A stretch of DNA of 64,000 bases, from contig JAWKRG010000009.1 of assembly GCA_041389725.1 (NCBI GenBank), positions 310,001 to 374,000 on the forward strand, read 5' to 3'. Numbering within the stretch: position 1 is the stretch's first letter; every line of letters begins with the position of its first letter. Shown in pieces: positions 51,336 through 62,100 of this stretch. This stretch comes from Polyangiaceae bacterium (GTDB taxonomy: Bacteria > Myxococcota_A > Polyangia > Polyangiales > Polyangiaceae). Made by a program: the position numbers and the translations under genes. The notes beneath the pieces were generated by a model, which was not told the origin of the DNA, ran no database searches, and saw nothing but the letters and a program-made list of their open reading frames with translations.

Positions 51336-53582
51336 ATGCGACGAAGGAACCAAATGCTGCGATGGACGTGGATTCTTGCTGCAGTCCTGGGGGTTTCCGC
51401 CTGTCTCGATCGCCCCGCGGTCCCCGTCGATCCGGCAACGACCAACTTGCGGGTGGACCAAATTCGCCAAGCCCGTGTGGACAAGATGGACCTACTGTTC
51501 GTCATCGACAACTCGGCATCCATGGCGGACAAGCAGGCCATGCTCGAGGCCGCAGTCCCCAAGCTCGTCCAGCGCTTGGTCACTCCGCGCTGTGTTGATT
51601 CAGCGACGGGCACGGTCGTGGCGGGCAGCGTTCCCGATTGCCCGGCGGGAACGACGGCGGAGTTCCAACCCGTCCGCGATATTCATGTTGGAGTCATCAG
51701 TTCCAGCTTGGGGGCGCACGGTGGGCAGGCGTGCGGGCAGCCCGGGCACGACGACAAGGGTCGACTGCTCTCGACGGTTCGCGCGGGCTTGCCCAACCAC
51801 GAAGGACTGGACTTCTTGCGCTGGAACCCCGGAAGCGACGCCACCGATGACGCCGGCCCGGATACCCTGATCGACGAGTTTGGCGCTCAGGTGGTGTCCG
51901 CTGGGGAAGGAGGGTGCGGGTACGAAGCGTCCCTCGAAGCCTGGTACCGCTTTCTCGTCGATCCGCAGCCGCCGGATACCGTCACCAAGGAAGGGAATTT
52001 CACTTCCGTCCTGGGTTGCTCGGGGGAAGGTGCGGATTGTGGCAGCGCTGGAGTCTGTGTCGGGGGTTTCTGCGCGGACAAGGTGGTGCTGGCACAACGT
52101 CAAGCGTTTCTGAGAGGTGACTCACTGGTCGGAATCGTGATGCTCAGTGACGAGAACGACTGCTCCATCCGCGACGACGGGTCGAGTTGGTTGGTGGGTG
52201 CGGGCGCAGCAATCCCGCGTGCAAGCAGCGCGTGCAGCTCGAACCCGGACGACCCGTGCTGCTACTCCTGCGGTCTGGTTGCCACGCCCGAAGGCTGTCC
52301 CCCAAAGGAGCAGGACTCCGAATGCATGCAGACCAAGGGGATCCATCCGAAGACGGACGATCACGTGAACCTGCGCTGCTGGGAACAGAAGCGGCGCTTC
52401 GGCGTGGACATGCTCTATCCAACCAGTCGCTACGTGGAAGGGTTGACGCAGCCACGAATCGCCGATCGCGCCGGTCGCGAGATCCCGAATCCCCTGTTCG
52501 CCACCGGCGGAGGCTCCTCGCGGGACCCCAGTTTGATCTACGCGGCGGGGATCGTCGGCGTCCCTTGGCAAGCCATCGCCACCGACGACAGCCAGCAAGC
52601 CGGCGCGCCCCTCGAATACAAGAACGCGCGCGACATCGACTGGGCGCGCATCACACGGCAAGGGCGAACGCCTGCGTTGGACCCTCACATGATCGAGAGC
52701 CTCGCACCTCGGCCTGGTTTGGCGGATTCCAGCGTTCCACTGCAGGACCCCGCCCACGGCCACGACTGGAACATCACGGCTGGGTTTGGCGCCGAGGGCC
52801 CCGGCGACTTGCAGTTCGCTTGCATCTTTCCCTTGGCGGAGACGCGTCCCTGTGCCGGAAAGATTCCCTGTGACTGTTCGTCCGTTGGCGTGAACGGCAA
52901 GAGCCCGCTGTGCTGGGATGGAGCGCAGTACACCGACGTCCAGCGCTACGCCAAGGCGTATCCGGGACTCCGGCAGCTGGAGGTGCTGCGCGACTTTGGT
53001 GACAACGCGATCGTGGCCAGCATTTGCCCAAAGCAGGCCTTGGACGCGCAGGACCCGAGCTTTGGCTACAACCCAGCCATGAACGCCATCGTCGATCGGT
53101 TGAAGGAGCACTTCTCGGGCACGTGCATCACGCGACCGGTCGAAGTGACGACCAACCCCGATGGAACGACGACGACTCAGTGCGCGGTGGTGGAAGTGAC
53201 CCGGCGCGGCGACGGGCAGTGCGCGTGCGACGATGCGGCGAATCGACGAGAGCCCAACGCGAAGCTCGTGGGGCCAGTGCTGCAGGAGCTGCGCACGGAT
53301 CGCGTGTGCGGCCCCGGCTCCGCTGACCAAGTGGCCTGTACCCGAGACGAGTTCTGCCTCTGCGAACTCGGCGAAGCGACCTCGAAGGCGTCTTGCGAGA
53401 ACGACGTCGCCGCCTCGGGCATCGGTTGGTGCTACGTGGACCCGAGCCAAGGCGTCGGTCGCGACGAGGTCATTCCGTCCGAGTGCAATCCACGGCGCCA
53501 GCTGCGCTTCGTGGGTCCCGACACTCCCGCGGCTCAAGCCGTCGTCTTCATCGCCTGCGTGGGCAAGCCCCTCGATAGCTGA
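51336..53582 (+). CDS. vWA-domain lipoprotein 1 (tandem paralogue)
   Basis: A 748-residue lipoprotein. The start at ATG 51336 follows AAAGGCGG, with ATG 51315 as alternative. The lipobox is LGVSAC, followed at once by LDRP. A von Willebrand A-like domain (about 50-300) has the MIDAS segment FVIDNSASMADKQ (Asp58), HVGVISSSLGAHGG and GIVMLSDENDCSIRDDG. The remainder is Cys-rich (more than 30 Cys), with DHVNLRCWEQKRRFGVDMLY, CNPRRQLRFVGPDTP and a C-terminal VVFIACVGKPL. It is clearly homologous along its whole length to the gene at 53940. Probably a surface protein using metal-dependent binding; the ligand is unknown. Confidence 0.88.
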   Translation: MRRRNQMLRWTWILAAVLGVSACLDRPAVPVDPATTNLRVDQIRQARVDKMDLLFVIDNSASMADKQAMLEAAVPKLVQRLVTPRCVDSATGTVVAGSVPDCPAGTTAEFQPVRDIHVGVISSSLGAHGGQACGQPGHDDKGRLLSTVRAGLPNHEGLDFLRWNPGSDATDDAGPDTLIDEFGAQVVSAGEGGCGYEASLEAWYRFLVDPQPPDTVTKEGNFTSVLGCSGEGADCGSAGVCVGGFCADKVVLAQRQAFLRGDSLVGIVMLSDENDCSIRDDGSSWLVGAGAAIPRASSACSSNPDDPCCYSCGLVATPEGCPPKEQDSECMQTKGIHPKTDDHVNLRCWEQKRRFGVDMLYPTSRYVEGLTQPRIADRAGREIPNPLFATGGGSSRDPSLIYAAGIVGVPWQAIATDDSQQAGAPLEYKNARDIDWARITRQGRTPALDPHMIESLAPRPGLADSSVPLQDPAHGHDWNITAGFGAEGPGDLQFACIFPLAETRPCAGKIPCDCSSVGVNGKSPLCWDGAQYTDVQRYAKAYPGLRQLEVLRDFGDNAIVASICPKQALDAQDPSFGYNPAMNAIVDRLKEHFSGTCITRPVEVTTNPDGTTTTQCAVVEVTRRGDGQCACDDAANRREPNAKLVGPVLQELRTDRVCGPGSADQVACTRDEFCLCELGEATSKASCENDVAASGIGWCYVDPSQGVGRDEVIPSECNPRRQLRFVGPDTPAAQAVVFIACVGKPLDS

Positions 53583-53611
53583 GTCCTTGCCCGTCAGGGG
53601 CGGCAGCTGAA

Positions 53612-53649
53612 GCCAACGTGGCACCTTGGGGCCCGAGCCCCTGGTTGGC
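53612..53649 (+). terminator. Branched hairpin between the vWA genes
   Basis: GCCAA (53612-53616) pairs with TTGGC (53645-53649), and inside it GGGGC (53628-53632) with GCCCC (53637-53641). It starts 30 bp after the first vWA stop. A second hairpin CGGGGG-GAT-CCCCCG lies at 53708-53722. The 357-bp gap 53583-53939 holds nothing else that I recognise. Confidence 0.5.
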
Positions 53650-53939
53650 GGCAGCGACGCTGGGACGCCAACGCGGTTGGCAGGTCCAAGGCCCGAACGA
53701 CCGAGATCGGGGGGATCCCCCGGCGGCATGTGGCTTGCTTTGCCCAGAACCGTGCGGAATCGTCCGTTCAGCGCATCGCCTAGGGTGGCTCGTCCCTCGA
53801 CCACGATTGACGGCAGTGGTCCCGGGCACTTACGCTGCGGTCGTCCGGGCTTTTGCCCTGCTCGGGCGGCTAGCATGTCGATAGCTTCGATTGATCGGGT
53901 TGGTCCCGGCTGGGCATTGGGAATCCATAGGAGTCTGAG

Positions 53940-56252
53940 ATGAAGAAGCGTTCATCCCTGTCGGCGCGCGTAGTGCGCGCCACGATCGCCACGATTGCCT
54001 CGGCGGCTACCCTGGGTGGGTTGGCCTCGGGCTGTCTGGACCGCCCGGTATCGCCGGCCTCACCGAACACGACCAACGTGTTCGTCGATCAGATCCGGCA
54101 GTCCGGCGTCGACAAGATCGACATGCTGTTCATGCTCGATAACTCGATCTCGATGGCGGACAAGCAGAAGATCCTCGAGTCCGCCGTGCCCAAGCTGGTG
54201 GAACGCTTGGTGACGCCCCGCTGCGTGGACTCGGGCACCAAGGCGCCGACTACGGGCAACTTCCCGAACTGCGCCGCCAGCGACGAGCCGGAGTTTCCCC
54301 CGATCAAGGACATTCACCTGGGTGTGATCACCTCGAGCCTCGGCGCCCACGGCGGCGACACCTGCTCGGAGACGAGCCCGAACTTCAAGCCCGACCAGAA
54401 CGACAAGGGTCGTTTGGTGGGGCCCCTGCGCGGTGTGACGAACCACGAAGGCTTGGACTTCTTGTGGTGGAACCCCGACACGGACAGCGCGGACGCCGCG
54501 GACTCCAACACGCTGATCAGCGAGTTCAGCGCGCAAGTGGTGGCGGCTGGCGAGACCGGCTGCGGCTACGAGGCATCGCTGGAAGCTTGGTATCGCTTCT
54601 TGGTCGACCCCCAGCCGCCGGATACGGTCGCGCGTGAAGGTAGCTTCACCCAGGTGCTGCAGTGCCCCGCTGAAGGACAAGACTGCGGCGCTGGTGGGAT
54701 TTGCATCGGCGGCTTCTGCGCCGACAAGACCGTGCTCGCCCAGCGTCAGCAGTTTCTGCGCGGCGACTCCCTCGTCGCCGTGGTCATGCTGACGGACGAG
54801 AACGACTGTTCGATCCGGGACGACGGGCAGGGCTGGCTGATCAGCTTGGCTTCGCCTGGGCTTCCGCGCTCGACCTCGGCATGTCTGACCAACCCGGATG
54901 ATCAATGCTGCACCTCGTGCGGTGCGCCGGCACCCGGAGGCTGCGCGGATCATGCGACGGACCCGGAGTGCTCCAAGGGCGTCTACTCCGGCCCCGAAGA
55001 TCACGTGAACTTGCGCTGCTGGGACCAGAAGCGCCGCTTTGGCGTCGACTTCCTGTACCCGATTCAGCGCTACGTGCAGGCGTTGAAGAGCCCGAACATT
55101 CAGGATCGCAGTGGCAACGACACGCCCAACCCGCTCTTCTCGACGGGTGGTGGCGTCTCGCGCGACCCGAGCTTGATCTTTTTGGCGGGTATCGTCGGCG
55201 TGCCCTGGCAGGCGATCGCTACCGATGACAGCCAGGCCCCAGGCGCGCCGCTGAAGTACAAGAACGCCCGCGACGTCGACTGGGCTGCCATCACGAAGAG
55301 TGGCAGCACTCCCCCCACCAACACGCACATGGTGGAGAGCTTTCTGCCGCGCGCTGGCTTGGCGGACTTCAATACGCCCAACACCGACCCGGTGCATGGC
55401 CATGACTGGGACATCGTGACGGCCTTCGGCGCTCAGCAGGGCCCGGGCGATCTCCAGTACGCCTGCATCTTCCCCCTGGCCCAGACGCGCGACTGCTCTG
55501 GTGCCACTGGCGGTTGTGACTGCAACGCGGCGGGCGTCAATGGCAAGAGCCCGCTGTGCTGGGACGGTGGCCAGTTCTCCAGCGTCCAGCACTACGCCAA
55601 GGCGTACCCTGGCACGCGCCAGCTCGAGGTGCTCCGCGACTTCGGCGACAACGCCATCGTGGCCAGCATTTGCCCGAAAGAAGCGGTCAACGCCGGTGAC
55701 CCCAGCTACGGCTACAACCCCGCCGTCGACGCTATCGTGGATCGCCTGAAGGAGCAGCTCAGCGGCTCCTGCCTGACGCGCCCGGTGAGCGTGACCTGCG
55801 AAGGCCAGATCGTCGATGGCGTGTGCCAAGGGGAGACCAAGACCCAGTGCGCCATCGTCGAGGTGACTCCGACTCAGGGCGGCGCCTGCGGTTGCGATCC
55901 CAATGCAAACCGCGGCGAGCCAGCAGCCAAGTTGGTCAAGCCCGTGCTCGACGGTCTGAAGCGCGACCGCATCTGCGGCCCCGAGTCCGCCGACAAGACG
56001 GACTGCAGCCAAGCGAACTACTGCTTGTGCGAGATCAATGAAGCCAATCCCAAGTCGTCCTGCGAGAACGACGCCACGCCAAACGGCATCGGTTGGTGCT
56101 ACATCGATCCCTTCGGCGAGCCGAAGATCGGCAGCGAGGCTTTGGTGCAGGACTGCAACCCGAAGCGCCAGCTGCGCTTCATCGGAACGGACACGCCCAA
56201 GAAGAACTCGATCGTCTTCATTGCGTGTCTAGGCAAGCCCCTCGGCGAGTAA
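53940..56252 (+). CDS. vWA-domain lipoprotein 2 (tandem paralogue)
   Basis: A 770-residue lipoprotein (signal peptide with SAATLGGLASGC, then LDRP). It matches the upstream gene nearly end to end: VDQIRQSGVDKIDMLFMLDN, SISMADKQ (MIDAS Asp67), LVERLVTPRCVDSGTK, CGYEASLEAWYRFLVDPQPP, LTDENDCSIRDDG, LRCWDQKRRFGVDFLYP, CNPKRQLRFIGTDTP and final FIACLGKPLGE. Codon choices differ at many places, so the duplication is not recent. Function unknown; the same inference as for its neighbour. It is followed by a strong GC hairpin. Confidence 0.88.
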   Translation: MKKRSSLSARVVRATIATIASAATLGGLASGCLDRPVSPASPNTTNVFVDQIRQSGVDKIDMLFMLDNSISMADKQKILESAVPKLVERLVTPRCVDSGTKAPTTGNFPNCAASDEPEFPPIKDIHLGVITSSLGAHGGDTCSETSPNFKPDQNDKGRLVGPLRGVTNHEGLDFLWWNPDTDSADAADSNTLISEFSAQVVAAGETGCGYEASLEAWYRFLVDPQPPDTVAREGSFTQVLQCPAEGQDCGAGGICIGGFCADKTVLAQRQQFLRGDSLVAVVMLTDENDCSIRDDGQGWLISLASPGLPRSTSACLTNPDDQCCTSCGAPAPGGCADHATDPECSKGVYSGPEDHVNLRCWDQKRRFGVDFLYPIQRYVQALKSPNIQDRSGNDTPNPLFSTGGGVSRDPSLIFLAGIVGVPWQAIATDDSQAPGAPLKYKNARDVDWAAITKSGSTPPTNTHMVESFLPRAGLADFNTPNTDPVHGHDWDIVTAFGAQQGPGDLQYACIFPLAQTRDCSGATGGCDCNAAGVNGKSPLCWDGGQFSSVQHYAKAYPGTRQLEVLRDFGDNAIVASICPKEAVNAGDPSYGYNPAVDAIVDRLKEQLSGSCLTRPVSVTCEGQIVDGVCQGETKTQCAIVEVTPTQGGACGCDPNANRGEPAAKLVKPVLDGLKRDRICGPESADKTDCSQANYCLCEINEANPKSSCENDATPNGIGWCYIDPFGEPKIGSEALVQDCNPKRQLRFIGTDTPKKNSIVFIACLGKPLGE

Positions 56253-56276
56253 TCTCCGAGCGACGAGCAGACTGCA

Positions 56277-56306
56277 CGGGGCGGCTCCCATCCGGGTGCC
56301 GCCCCG
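56277..56306 (+). terminator. GC-rich hairpin after vWA gene 2
   Basis: CGGGGCGGC (56277-56285) pairs perfectly with GCCGCCCCG (56298-56306) across 12 bases, 24 bp after the stop, followed by a modest AT stretch. AACCGG-TG-CCGGTT (56361-56374) further on is a small palindrome upstream of the response regulator. Confidence 0.6.
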
Positions 56307-56481
56307 AGCGCATTTGGGGCCCCCGCACTGCTTTGGCGTCCTGGCGTCGTGGCCGGTCGGAACCGGTGCCGGTTGGAACACGCTCCGGGAGTTTCTTCGG
56401 CTGGGTTGCCACCGAGTGGGCGCTGCCGGCTTCCTGCGCTTGTCTGGGGCCTGGCCGGCCGTGTTAACGTCCGAATCCGGC

Positions 56482-57171
56482 ATGGAGTCGAAGAAGACCA
56501 TCTTGGTCATCGAGGACGAGCCGCACATCGTCCTCGGCCTGAAGGACGCTCTGGAGTTCGAGGGGTTCCGCGTGCTCGCCGAGGCGACGGGTCGCGAGGG
56601 AGTGAATGCTGCCCGGGCGGAGCGCCCCCACGTCGTGCTGCTGGACTTGATGCTGCCCGACATCAACGGCTACCAGGTCTGCGAGGAGCTGCGCCGCTTC
56701 GACGCCTTCATGCCCATCATCATGCTGACGGCGCGCAGCCAAGAGGCGGACAAGATCCGCGGACTGGACGCCGGGGCCGACGACTACGTGACCAAACCCT
56801 TCAGCGTCGGCGAGCTGATCGCTCGCATCCGCGCGCTGTTTCGCCGCATCAATCGTCCCACGGAGAGTCTCGAGTTTCGGGTGGGGCAAGCCACCGTCAA
56901 CGTCAGCGCCCACACGCTGCTCCGCGACGGCGAAGCCGCCGAAAGCTTGAGCTTCTACGAGGTCGAGCTCTTGCGCTTGCTCCACGAGCGCGCGGGCCAG
57001 CCCGTCAGTCGCGAAGAGATCTTGAACAAGATCTGGGGCCTCGACGCCAACCCCACCAACCGCACCATCGACAACTACGTAGTGAAGCTGCGCCGCAAGC
57101 TGGAGCGCACACCCGAAAAACCCGAGCACATCCTGACCGTCTACGGCTTCGGCTACAAACTCGTCCCGTAG
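56482..57171 (+). CDS. OmpR/PhoB-type response regulator, orphan
   Basis: A 229-residue two-component regulator. The receiver domain (about 5-120) has acidic pair EDEP, phospho-acceptor Asp55 (VVLLDLMLPDINGY), LTARSQEADKIRG and Lys105 in YVTKPF. The winged-helix DNA-binding domain (about 130-228) has LSFYEVELLRLLHERAGQPV, REEILNKIWG, NRTIDNYVVKLRRKLE and HILTVYGFGYKLVP. All signalling residues are present. No histidine kinase gene adjoins it, so its partner is elsewhere. The longer open frame to 56296 is not protein-like. A strong terminator follows. Confidence 0.93.
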   Translation: MESKKTILVIEDEPHIVLGLKDALEFEGFRVLAEATGREGVNAARAERPHVVLLDLMLPDINGYQVCEELRRFDAFMPIIMLTARSQEADKIRGLDAGADDYVTKPFSVGELIARIRALFRRINRPTESLEFRVGQATVNVSAHTLLRDGEAAESLSFYEVELLRLLHERAGQPVSREEILNKIWGLDANPTNRTIDNYVVKLRRKLERTPEKPEHILTVYGFGYKLVP

Positions 57172-57215
57172 CGTTCAGTCTCCATCTTTCGCTCCAGGCA
57201 GCGAGTTCGAGAAGG

Positions 57216-57301
57216 CACAGGAAGTTCGGAAGGACGGAAGACCAGAGGAAGGATGTGCCCCCAACCCCTTCCGCTCTTCCGACCTTCCTGTGAGACTTTT
57301 T
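57216..57301 (+). terminator. Strong intrinsic terminator of the response-regulator gene
   Basis: A 25-base arm (57216-57240, starting CACAGGAAG) pairs with 57268-57292 (ending CTTCCTGTG) with only 3 mismatches. A 27-base loop separates the arms. TTTTT and further T/C bases follow at 57297. It begins 44 bp after the stop. Confidence 0.82.
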
Positions 57302-57312
57302 CTTCTTCTGCG

Positions 57313-58137
57313 TCAGGGGGCGTCGCGCAGGGGCATGACGTTGCGGGGATCGCAGGCGACGGTCTTGGCGTTGTGGACCAGCTGTCGTGCGGCGAGGGCG
57401 CCGGCGTCGATGCCGCTACGGACGCGTCGCACTTCCAAGTGCAGATGCACGTCGCCGGGGCTACCGCTGTCGCCCACGAAGCCGAGCAGCGAGCCTTCGC
57501 GCACGTTCATGCCACGGGCGAGGCCGGGAGCCGGGCCGTCGAGGTGGCCGTGCACCACCAGGTACTCACGCAGCTGCCCACCTTCGCGAACGCTGTGGCG
57601 CGTGACCACGGAGTTTCCGAACAGCTCGCCCACGAACGACACTTCCGCGTCGCCCACCTGATGCTCGAGGGCCACGCCGCGTACTTCGGTTCCGCGCGGG
57701 GCGGCTAGATCGACGCCGCCGTGGCCGACGGCTTTCAGCTGCGCACCTCGTCGTTGGCTTTCGTTGGGCAGATCCAGATCGTAGCCGCTGGAGACGAACT
57801 TCTGCTCGGCCTTCACCGGGATTGGGTAGCGATACGCCTGGTAGCTCCCGGGGCGATCCGGACGCTTGGGGATCTGCTCGTAGCTGACCCAATTCCCGTG
57901 GCGGTCCAAGTGGCGATTCTCGAGCGCCTCCAAGGACGCCCCGCCCAGGGACTGCTCGGGCACGGGGACGCAGGCCGGACCATCCGGCAGCGTCCGCGGC
58001 GGACACACGCTGCTGAGCGCAGCCTCGCCCGCGGGCGCGGTGGACGGCGCTTCCAGCGCGGGGCGCCGACGTTGGGCAGCCCCGGTCAGCGCCGTCAGCG
58101 CTGCGCACAAAAGCGTGGCTTTCGCCAGGGGATCCAC
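57313..58137 (-). CDS. M23 family peptidase
   Basis: A 274-residue exported protein; I chose GTG 58137 (VDPLAKATLLCAALTALTGA) because the signal peptide starts there, with GTG 58170 as alternative. The C-terminal LytM domain has HGGVDLAAPRGTEV (metal ligands His and Asp), the conserved YLVVHGHLDG and the third His region GDVHLHLEVRR. It looks catalytically complete and should cut peptidoglycan peptide cross-links. The N-terminal 110 residues are a Pro/Ala-rich spacer with two Cys. It is convergent with the response regulator, sharing the terminator gap. Confidence 0.9.
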   Translation of the reverse strand: MDPLAKATLLCAALTALTGAAQRRRPALEAPSTAPAGEAALSSVCPPRTLPDGPACVPVPEQSLGGASLEALENRHLDRHGNWVSYEQIPKRPDRPGSYQAYRYPIPVKAEQKFVSSGYDLDLPNESQRRGAQLKAVGHGGVDLAAPRGTEVRGVALEHQVGDAEVSFVGELFGNSVVTRHSVREGGQLREYLVVHGHLDGPAPGLARGMNVREGSLLGFVGDSGSPGDVHLHLEVRRVRSGIDAGALAARQLVHNAKTVACDPRNVMPLRDAP

Positions 58138-58291
58138 CCGTGGCAGCTTAGTTCCGGGCGGAGAATCCACAAGCGGCGTGGATCGGTTCCTCGCCCCAGC
58201 AAGGAATACACGTTGCTTCCGACAGGCCGGATTGATACGAAAAACCGCGGTGTTCCCCAGCAGTCCGCTCAGCCCAGCCGACGCGGCAGTG

Positions 58292-59071
58292 ATGGAAACC
58301 TTCGTGGTGCCTCGCTACCTCGCGTTCTTTGGCGAGCTGGCGTTGGAGATGTTCCTGGCGGGGGAGGGTGCTCGCGTCGCGCATCTCGGCTGTCGCACGG
58401 GGTATCCCGATCGCCAGCTGTACGAGGCGACGCAAGGGGCGTCCGTCGTGGGCATCGACGACTCGGCAGCGGCCCTGGAGCTCGCGCGCAACAAGGTGGC
58501 AACCCTGGGAGAGGTGCCCATCGAGTACCTCGAAGTGCACAGTCTACCGGCGGACTTGCCCGAGGCGAGTTTTTCCCACGCGATCTCGTTGCACCCGATC
58601 GGCTCCAGTGAAGAGCGTGCTGCGCTCTACCGCGAGATGTATCGACTGCTCTATGGCGGTGGGCAAGCGCTGCTGGCCGTGCCGCTTCGGGGATCCTTTC
58701 AGGAACTCGGAGATCTACTCCGCGAGTACGCGCTGAAGTTCGACGATGGGGAGCTGAGCAGCAGCGTGGAAGCAGCGATCGTCAGTCGCCACACCTTGGA
58801 GACCCTGGCGGACGAGATCGAGAGTGCGGGACTGGACGACGTGGACGTGGAGATCCGCCAGACCACGCTCTCCTTCGACAGCGGTCGCGCCTTCATGGAG
58901 GACCCCGTCACCCGCCTCTTGGTGGTGCCGGAGGTGCAGAGCTGGCTTCCGGACACGGATCTGACGAAGCCCTGGGATTACGTGCGCGACGCCATCGACA
59001 AGTACTGGTCCGAGGGGCGCTTCGAGCTTTCCCTCAACGTGGGTTGCGCTAGCTCGCGCAAGTACGATTGA
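58292..59071 (+). CDS. SAM-dependent methyltransferase
   Basis: A 259-residue class I methyltransferase starting METFVVPRYLAFFGE. Motif I is VAHLGCRTGYPDRQL, motif II includes VVGIDDSAAALELARNK, and the post-motif region has FSHAISLHPIG and the YREMYRLLYGGGQALLAVPL strand. The frame is open upstream to 58040, but that region overlaps the divergent M23 gene. The C-terminal 60 residues (PWDYVRDAIDKYWSEGRFEL) are not typical and may bind the substrate, which is unknown. Confidence 0.85.
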   Translation: METFVVPRYLAFFGELALEMFLAGEGARVAHLGCRTGYPDRQLYEATQGASVVGIDDSAAALELARNKVATLGEVPIEYLEVHSLPADLPEASFSHAISLHPIGSSEERAALYREMYRLLYGGGQALLAVPLRGSFQELGDLLREYALKFDDGELSSSVEAAIVSRHTLETLADEIESAGLDDVDVEIRQTTLSFDSGRAFMEDPVTRLLVVPEVQSWLPDTDLTKPWDYVRDAIDKYWSEGRFELSLNVGCASSRKYD

Positions 59072-59120
59072 GGCCTCGGGCCTGCACGGGCCGTGCCGCG
59101 CAGAGGCGCGAGCTATTCTC

Positions 59121-62100
59121 TCAGTAGCGATACTGCCACAGCAGATCGAGACCCGTGCCCAGGGTGCCGATCTCCGTGCGCAGCGACCAGTCGTGACGGA
59201 AGCGCCAATCGATGGTGCCCGAGACGTCGACCTTGTCGGCGCCGGTGGAAGACTGCACGGTCTGCGCGCTCTGGCGGTAGGTGCCCTCGAACCAGATGTT
59301 CTCGCCCAGGTTGACGGCGACGGTGTGCGCGGACTTGTCTTCGTAGGTGGCGGTACGCACTTCGACTCGACCCTGCAGCGCGTCACCGAAGATGGCGTTG
59401 AGGGCGCCGATGCCAGCGCCGGTTGCCAAGTCGCCGCCGCCGCCGAGCAAGAGCGCCATGGCCTCGTCCTCGGAGTGGTCCGGGCTCGTCACGCGCAAGC
59501 GCGCGTCCTTGAGGGTGCCCGTGACCTCCAAGTACACGGTGCTGCCGTCGGGGGCACGCCAGGATGCCAGCGCCGTCAGGTGCGGATCGGTCGGATCTTC
59601 CGTGTCGAACAGCACCCGTCCGTGCTCCACGACGAAGGACTTGCCCAAGGCTTGAATGCGCCCGCCGGCCCGCAGATCCACGTAGCCCATCACCGCGACC
59701 TCCTGGCCCAATTCCACGACCGGCTGGCCGCTGACGGGGATGACCAAGTCGTTGCGATTGACCGAGACGCTGTTGCCGAGCTTGACCACGAAGCGCCAGG
59801 GCAGCACGCGGTCTCCACCGAAGGCCGAGGGCTCGCGCAGGGGCTGCACCACGGCAATGTTGGGATTGTCGTCCAGCTCGATCACGCGGCGGCCGCTTGC
59901 CTGCGGCAAACGCGCCTCCAGATAGGGAATGTCGACCTCGACCAACATGCGAGCGTCCTGTCGGTTCAGGGTCAGGTTCGCATTACCCGTGGCGTTGGCT
60001 TGGCTCACGCCCTGCACCAACAACGGGAGGTTGACGATGCGCAGATAGGCGTCCGCAGACTCGAGACGCACGCCATCGAAATAGAGAGTGGCGCGGGCGT
60101 TGATGGTCTGGTCCTTCGAGCGTGCCGTGCCCTTGACGTCTTTCAAATCGATGGCGGTGAAGCGCCCCGCGTCGCGCGCGTCGGCGCGCAAGCTGAGATC
60201 GCGGATCTCGAGCCCAAGCGGAGCGATCTGCACCAAGCCGTTGCGCAAGGTGGAATACCCCGCGATCTTGCCGGTCCAATGGGTTTCGCTGCTGCGCTTC
60301 TCGGCGACCAAGGTGGCGGCGAGCCCGGCGTCGATGTCGCCGCCCAGCCGGCTGAACATGTCGCGCAGGAAGGGCGAGAGCACGACAGCGTCGAAGGAGC
60401 GAGCTTCCAGCGTCAACCGCACCGGGCGCTCTTCGTCGAGCTCCGGCAGGAATACCTTCCACGCCACCCCAGCACCGGCGGTCAGGCTCAAGCGACTGTT
60501 TTGCTTCGTCAACTCGGCCTTGGCGTTCACGCTGCGCCCGTCCGTGCGCATGAACATCGTTCCTTCACCGACGGGCACGCGGTCCACGGTCACGTCGAGG
60601 AGCTGCAGGTTGGCAGTCGCGTATGGCACTTCGGCGCCCTCGGGGCGCTGCAGGGCGACCGTGCCGCTGAGGGCGCCGGTCACGCGACCGTCGGCCAAGA
60701 ACGGCACCAGGCCCAGGGGCGCACGCTCCAGGATCATTTGCACGCCTCCGGTCGGCGTGCCTCCCAGTTGGTAGTTGCCCGTGGTCAGCATCCAGGCCGC
60801 GCGTCGCTTCGCTTGGGATAGCTCTGCCGTGCCTGCGTAGCGGCCCGACTTGGGTTCGTACTTCGCAGTCACTTGCAGATCGGCCGGCAGTGCGAGGCGA
60901 CTGCCGGCGGCGCGCAAGCCGCGCCCGGTGACCGTGCCGCCGATCACGGGATCCTTGGGCGGGCCGACCCAAGTGACGCGCGCCTCCACGCTGCCGTCGA
61001 TGGAAGTGGTTCGCAGCGGCTCGGGCAGCTGATCGAGGCGTCGCTCGGGGATCATCAGCGCGCCTTCCATCTTGGTTTCGGCCAGGATGGCCAGAGCACG
61101 CTCGGGCGTGGCGATCAGCTGCTCGAGGTTCGCACGCAGCGAGCCGCTCAGACTGGCCAGCACACCCTGAGCATCCACCAGGCGAGTCGTTGCGCTGATG
61201 TCGCCACTGGCGCCGTCCAGCCCACCGCCGACTTGCACGTCGATGCCCTCGACGCGCTGCTGCCCACCGTATTCCACGGCCAGCTGCTGCGTGCCGCCGA
61301 CCCAGAACACGCTCGGTAGTTTGCTGGCGTCGCCGCGCTCGAGACGCACCTGCGTGAACGCCTTGCCCTCGACGGCTTCCACGCCCCAGTCGCCGGGTAG
61401 CGCGTAGGTGAGCAAGCCCAGGTTCAGCTCGCTGGCGTGGATCTGCGCCAAGCCTGTCCAGCGCTTCCACACGTTTGCGTCGAGGAGTTTGCCTTCGAGC
61501 TCGGTCTGCCAGGCGCCGCCGATGTTGCCGATGCCTTCCACGGTGCCCGAGAGATCGCCGTCGAAGCGGCGTTCGGCGACGTTGGCGTTGACGCGCAGAG
61601 CGATGCCACCGACGCCCATCACGCTGCCCTTGCCCAAGGCGAAGTGCAGATGGCCCTGGGCGCGGTCGTTGCGAATGTCCAAGTCCGTGTCGATCCTGAG
61701 TCGCCCGCCCAGGGTGCCTTGCTGCAAGCCAAGGGCGCGCGCGATGGCGTCGAGATCGAGATCCTCGCCCTTGGCACGCGCCACGATACGCGTGGGCGAC
61801 ACGCGCACGGAGCCAGCGAGGGTGCCGCCAGCGCCGGCGAGGGAAAGGTCCTCGATGAACACTTCACGCGAGCCCAGGTCCAGCCGCGCGATCTTGCCGC
61901 TGAGGCTCGTGCCCTTGCGATTGACTTCGACGGCCAGGTTGTCCACCCGCGGTGGGTTCTGGATCGCCACGGTCGCAGACGCGTTCACGTTGGGTCCGAA
62001 CTCGTCGGCCAACTTGGCGTTGACCTTCGGCTTGAGCACGTTGCCCTTGGCGGAGAGATCCACCTTGCCGAAGCTCATGCCGCTGGCGAGCAGTCCCGCT

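Noticed and set aside
54060..56012. 650-aa minus-strand ORF
   Set aside because: Antisense to the second vWA gene; a parallel shadow exists opposite the first.
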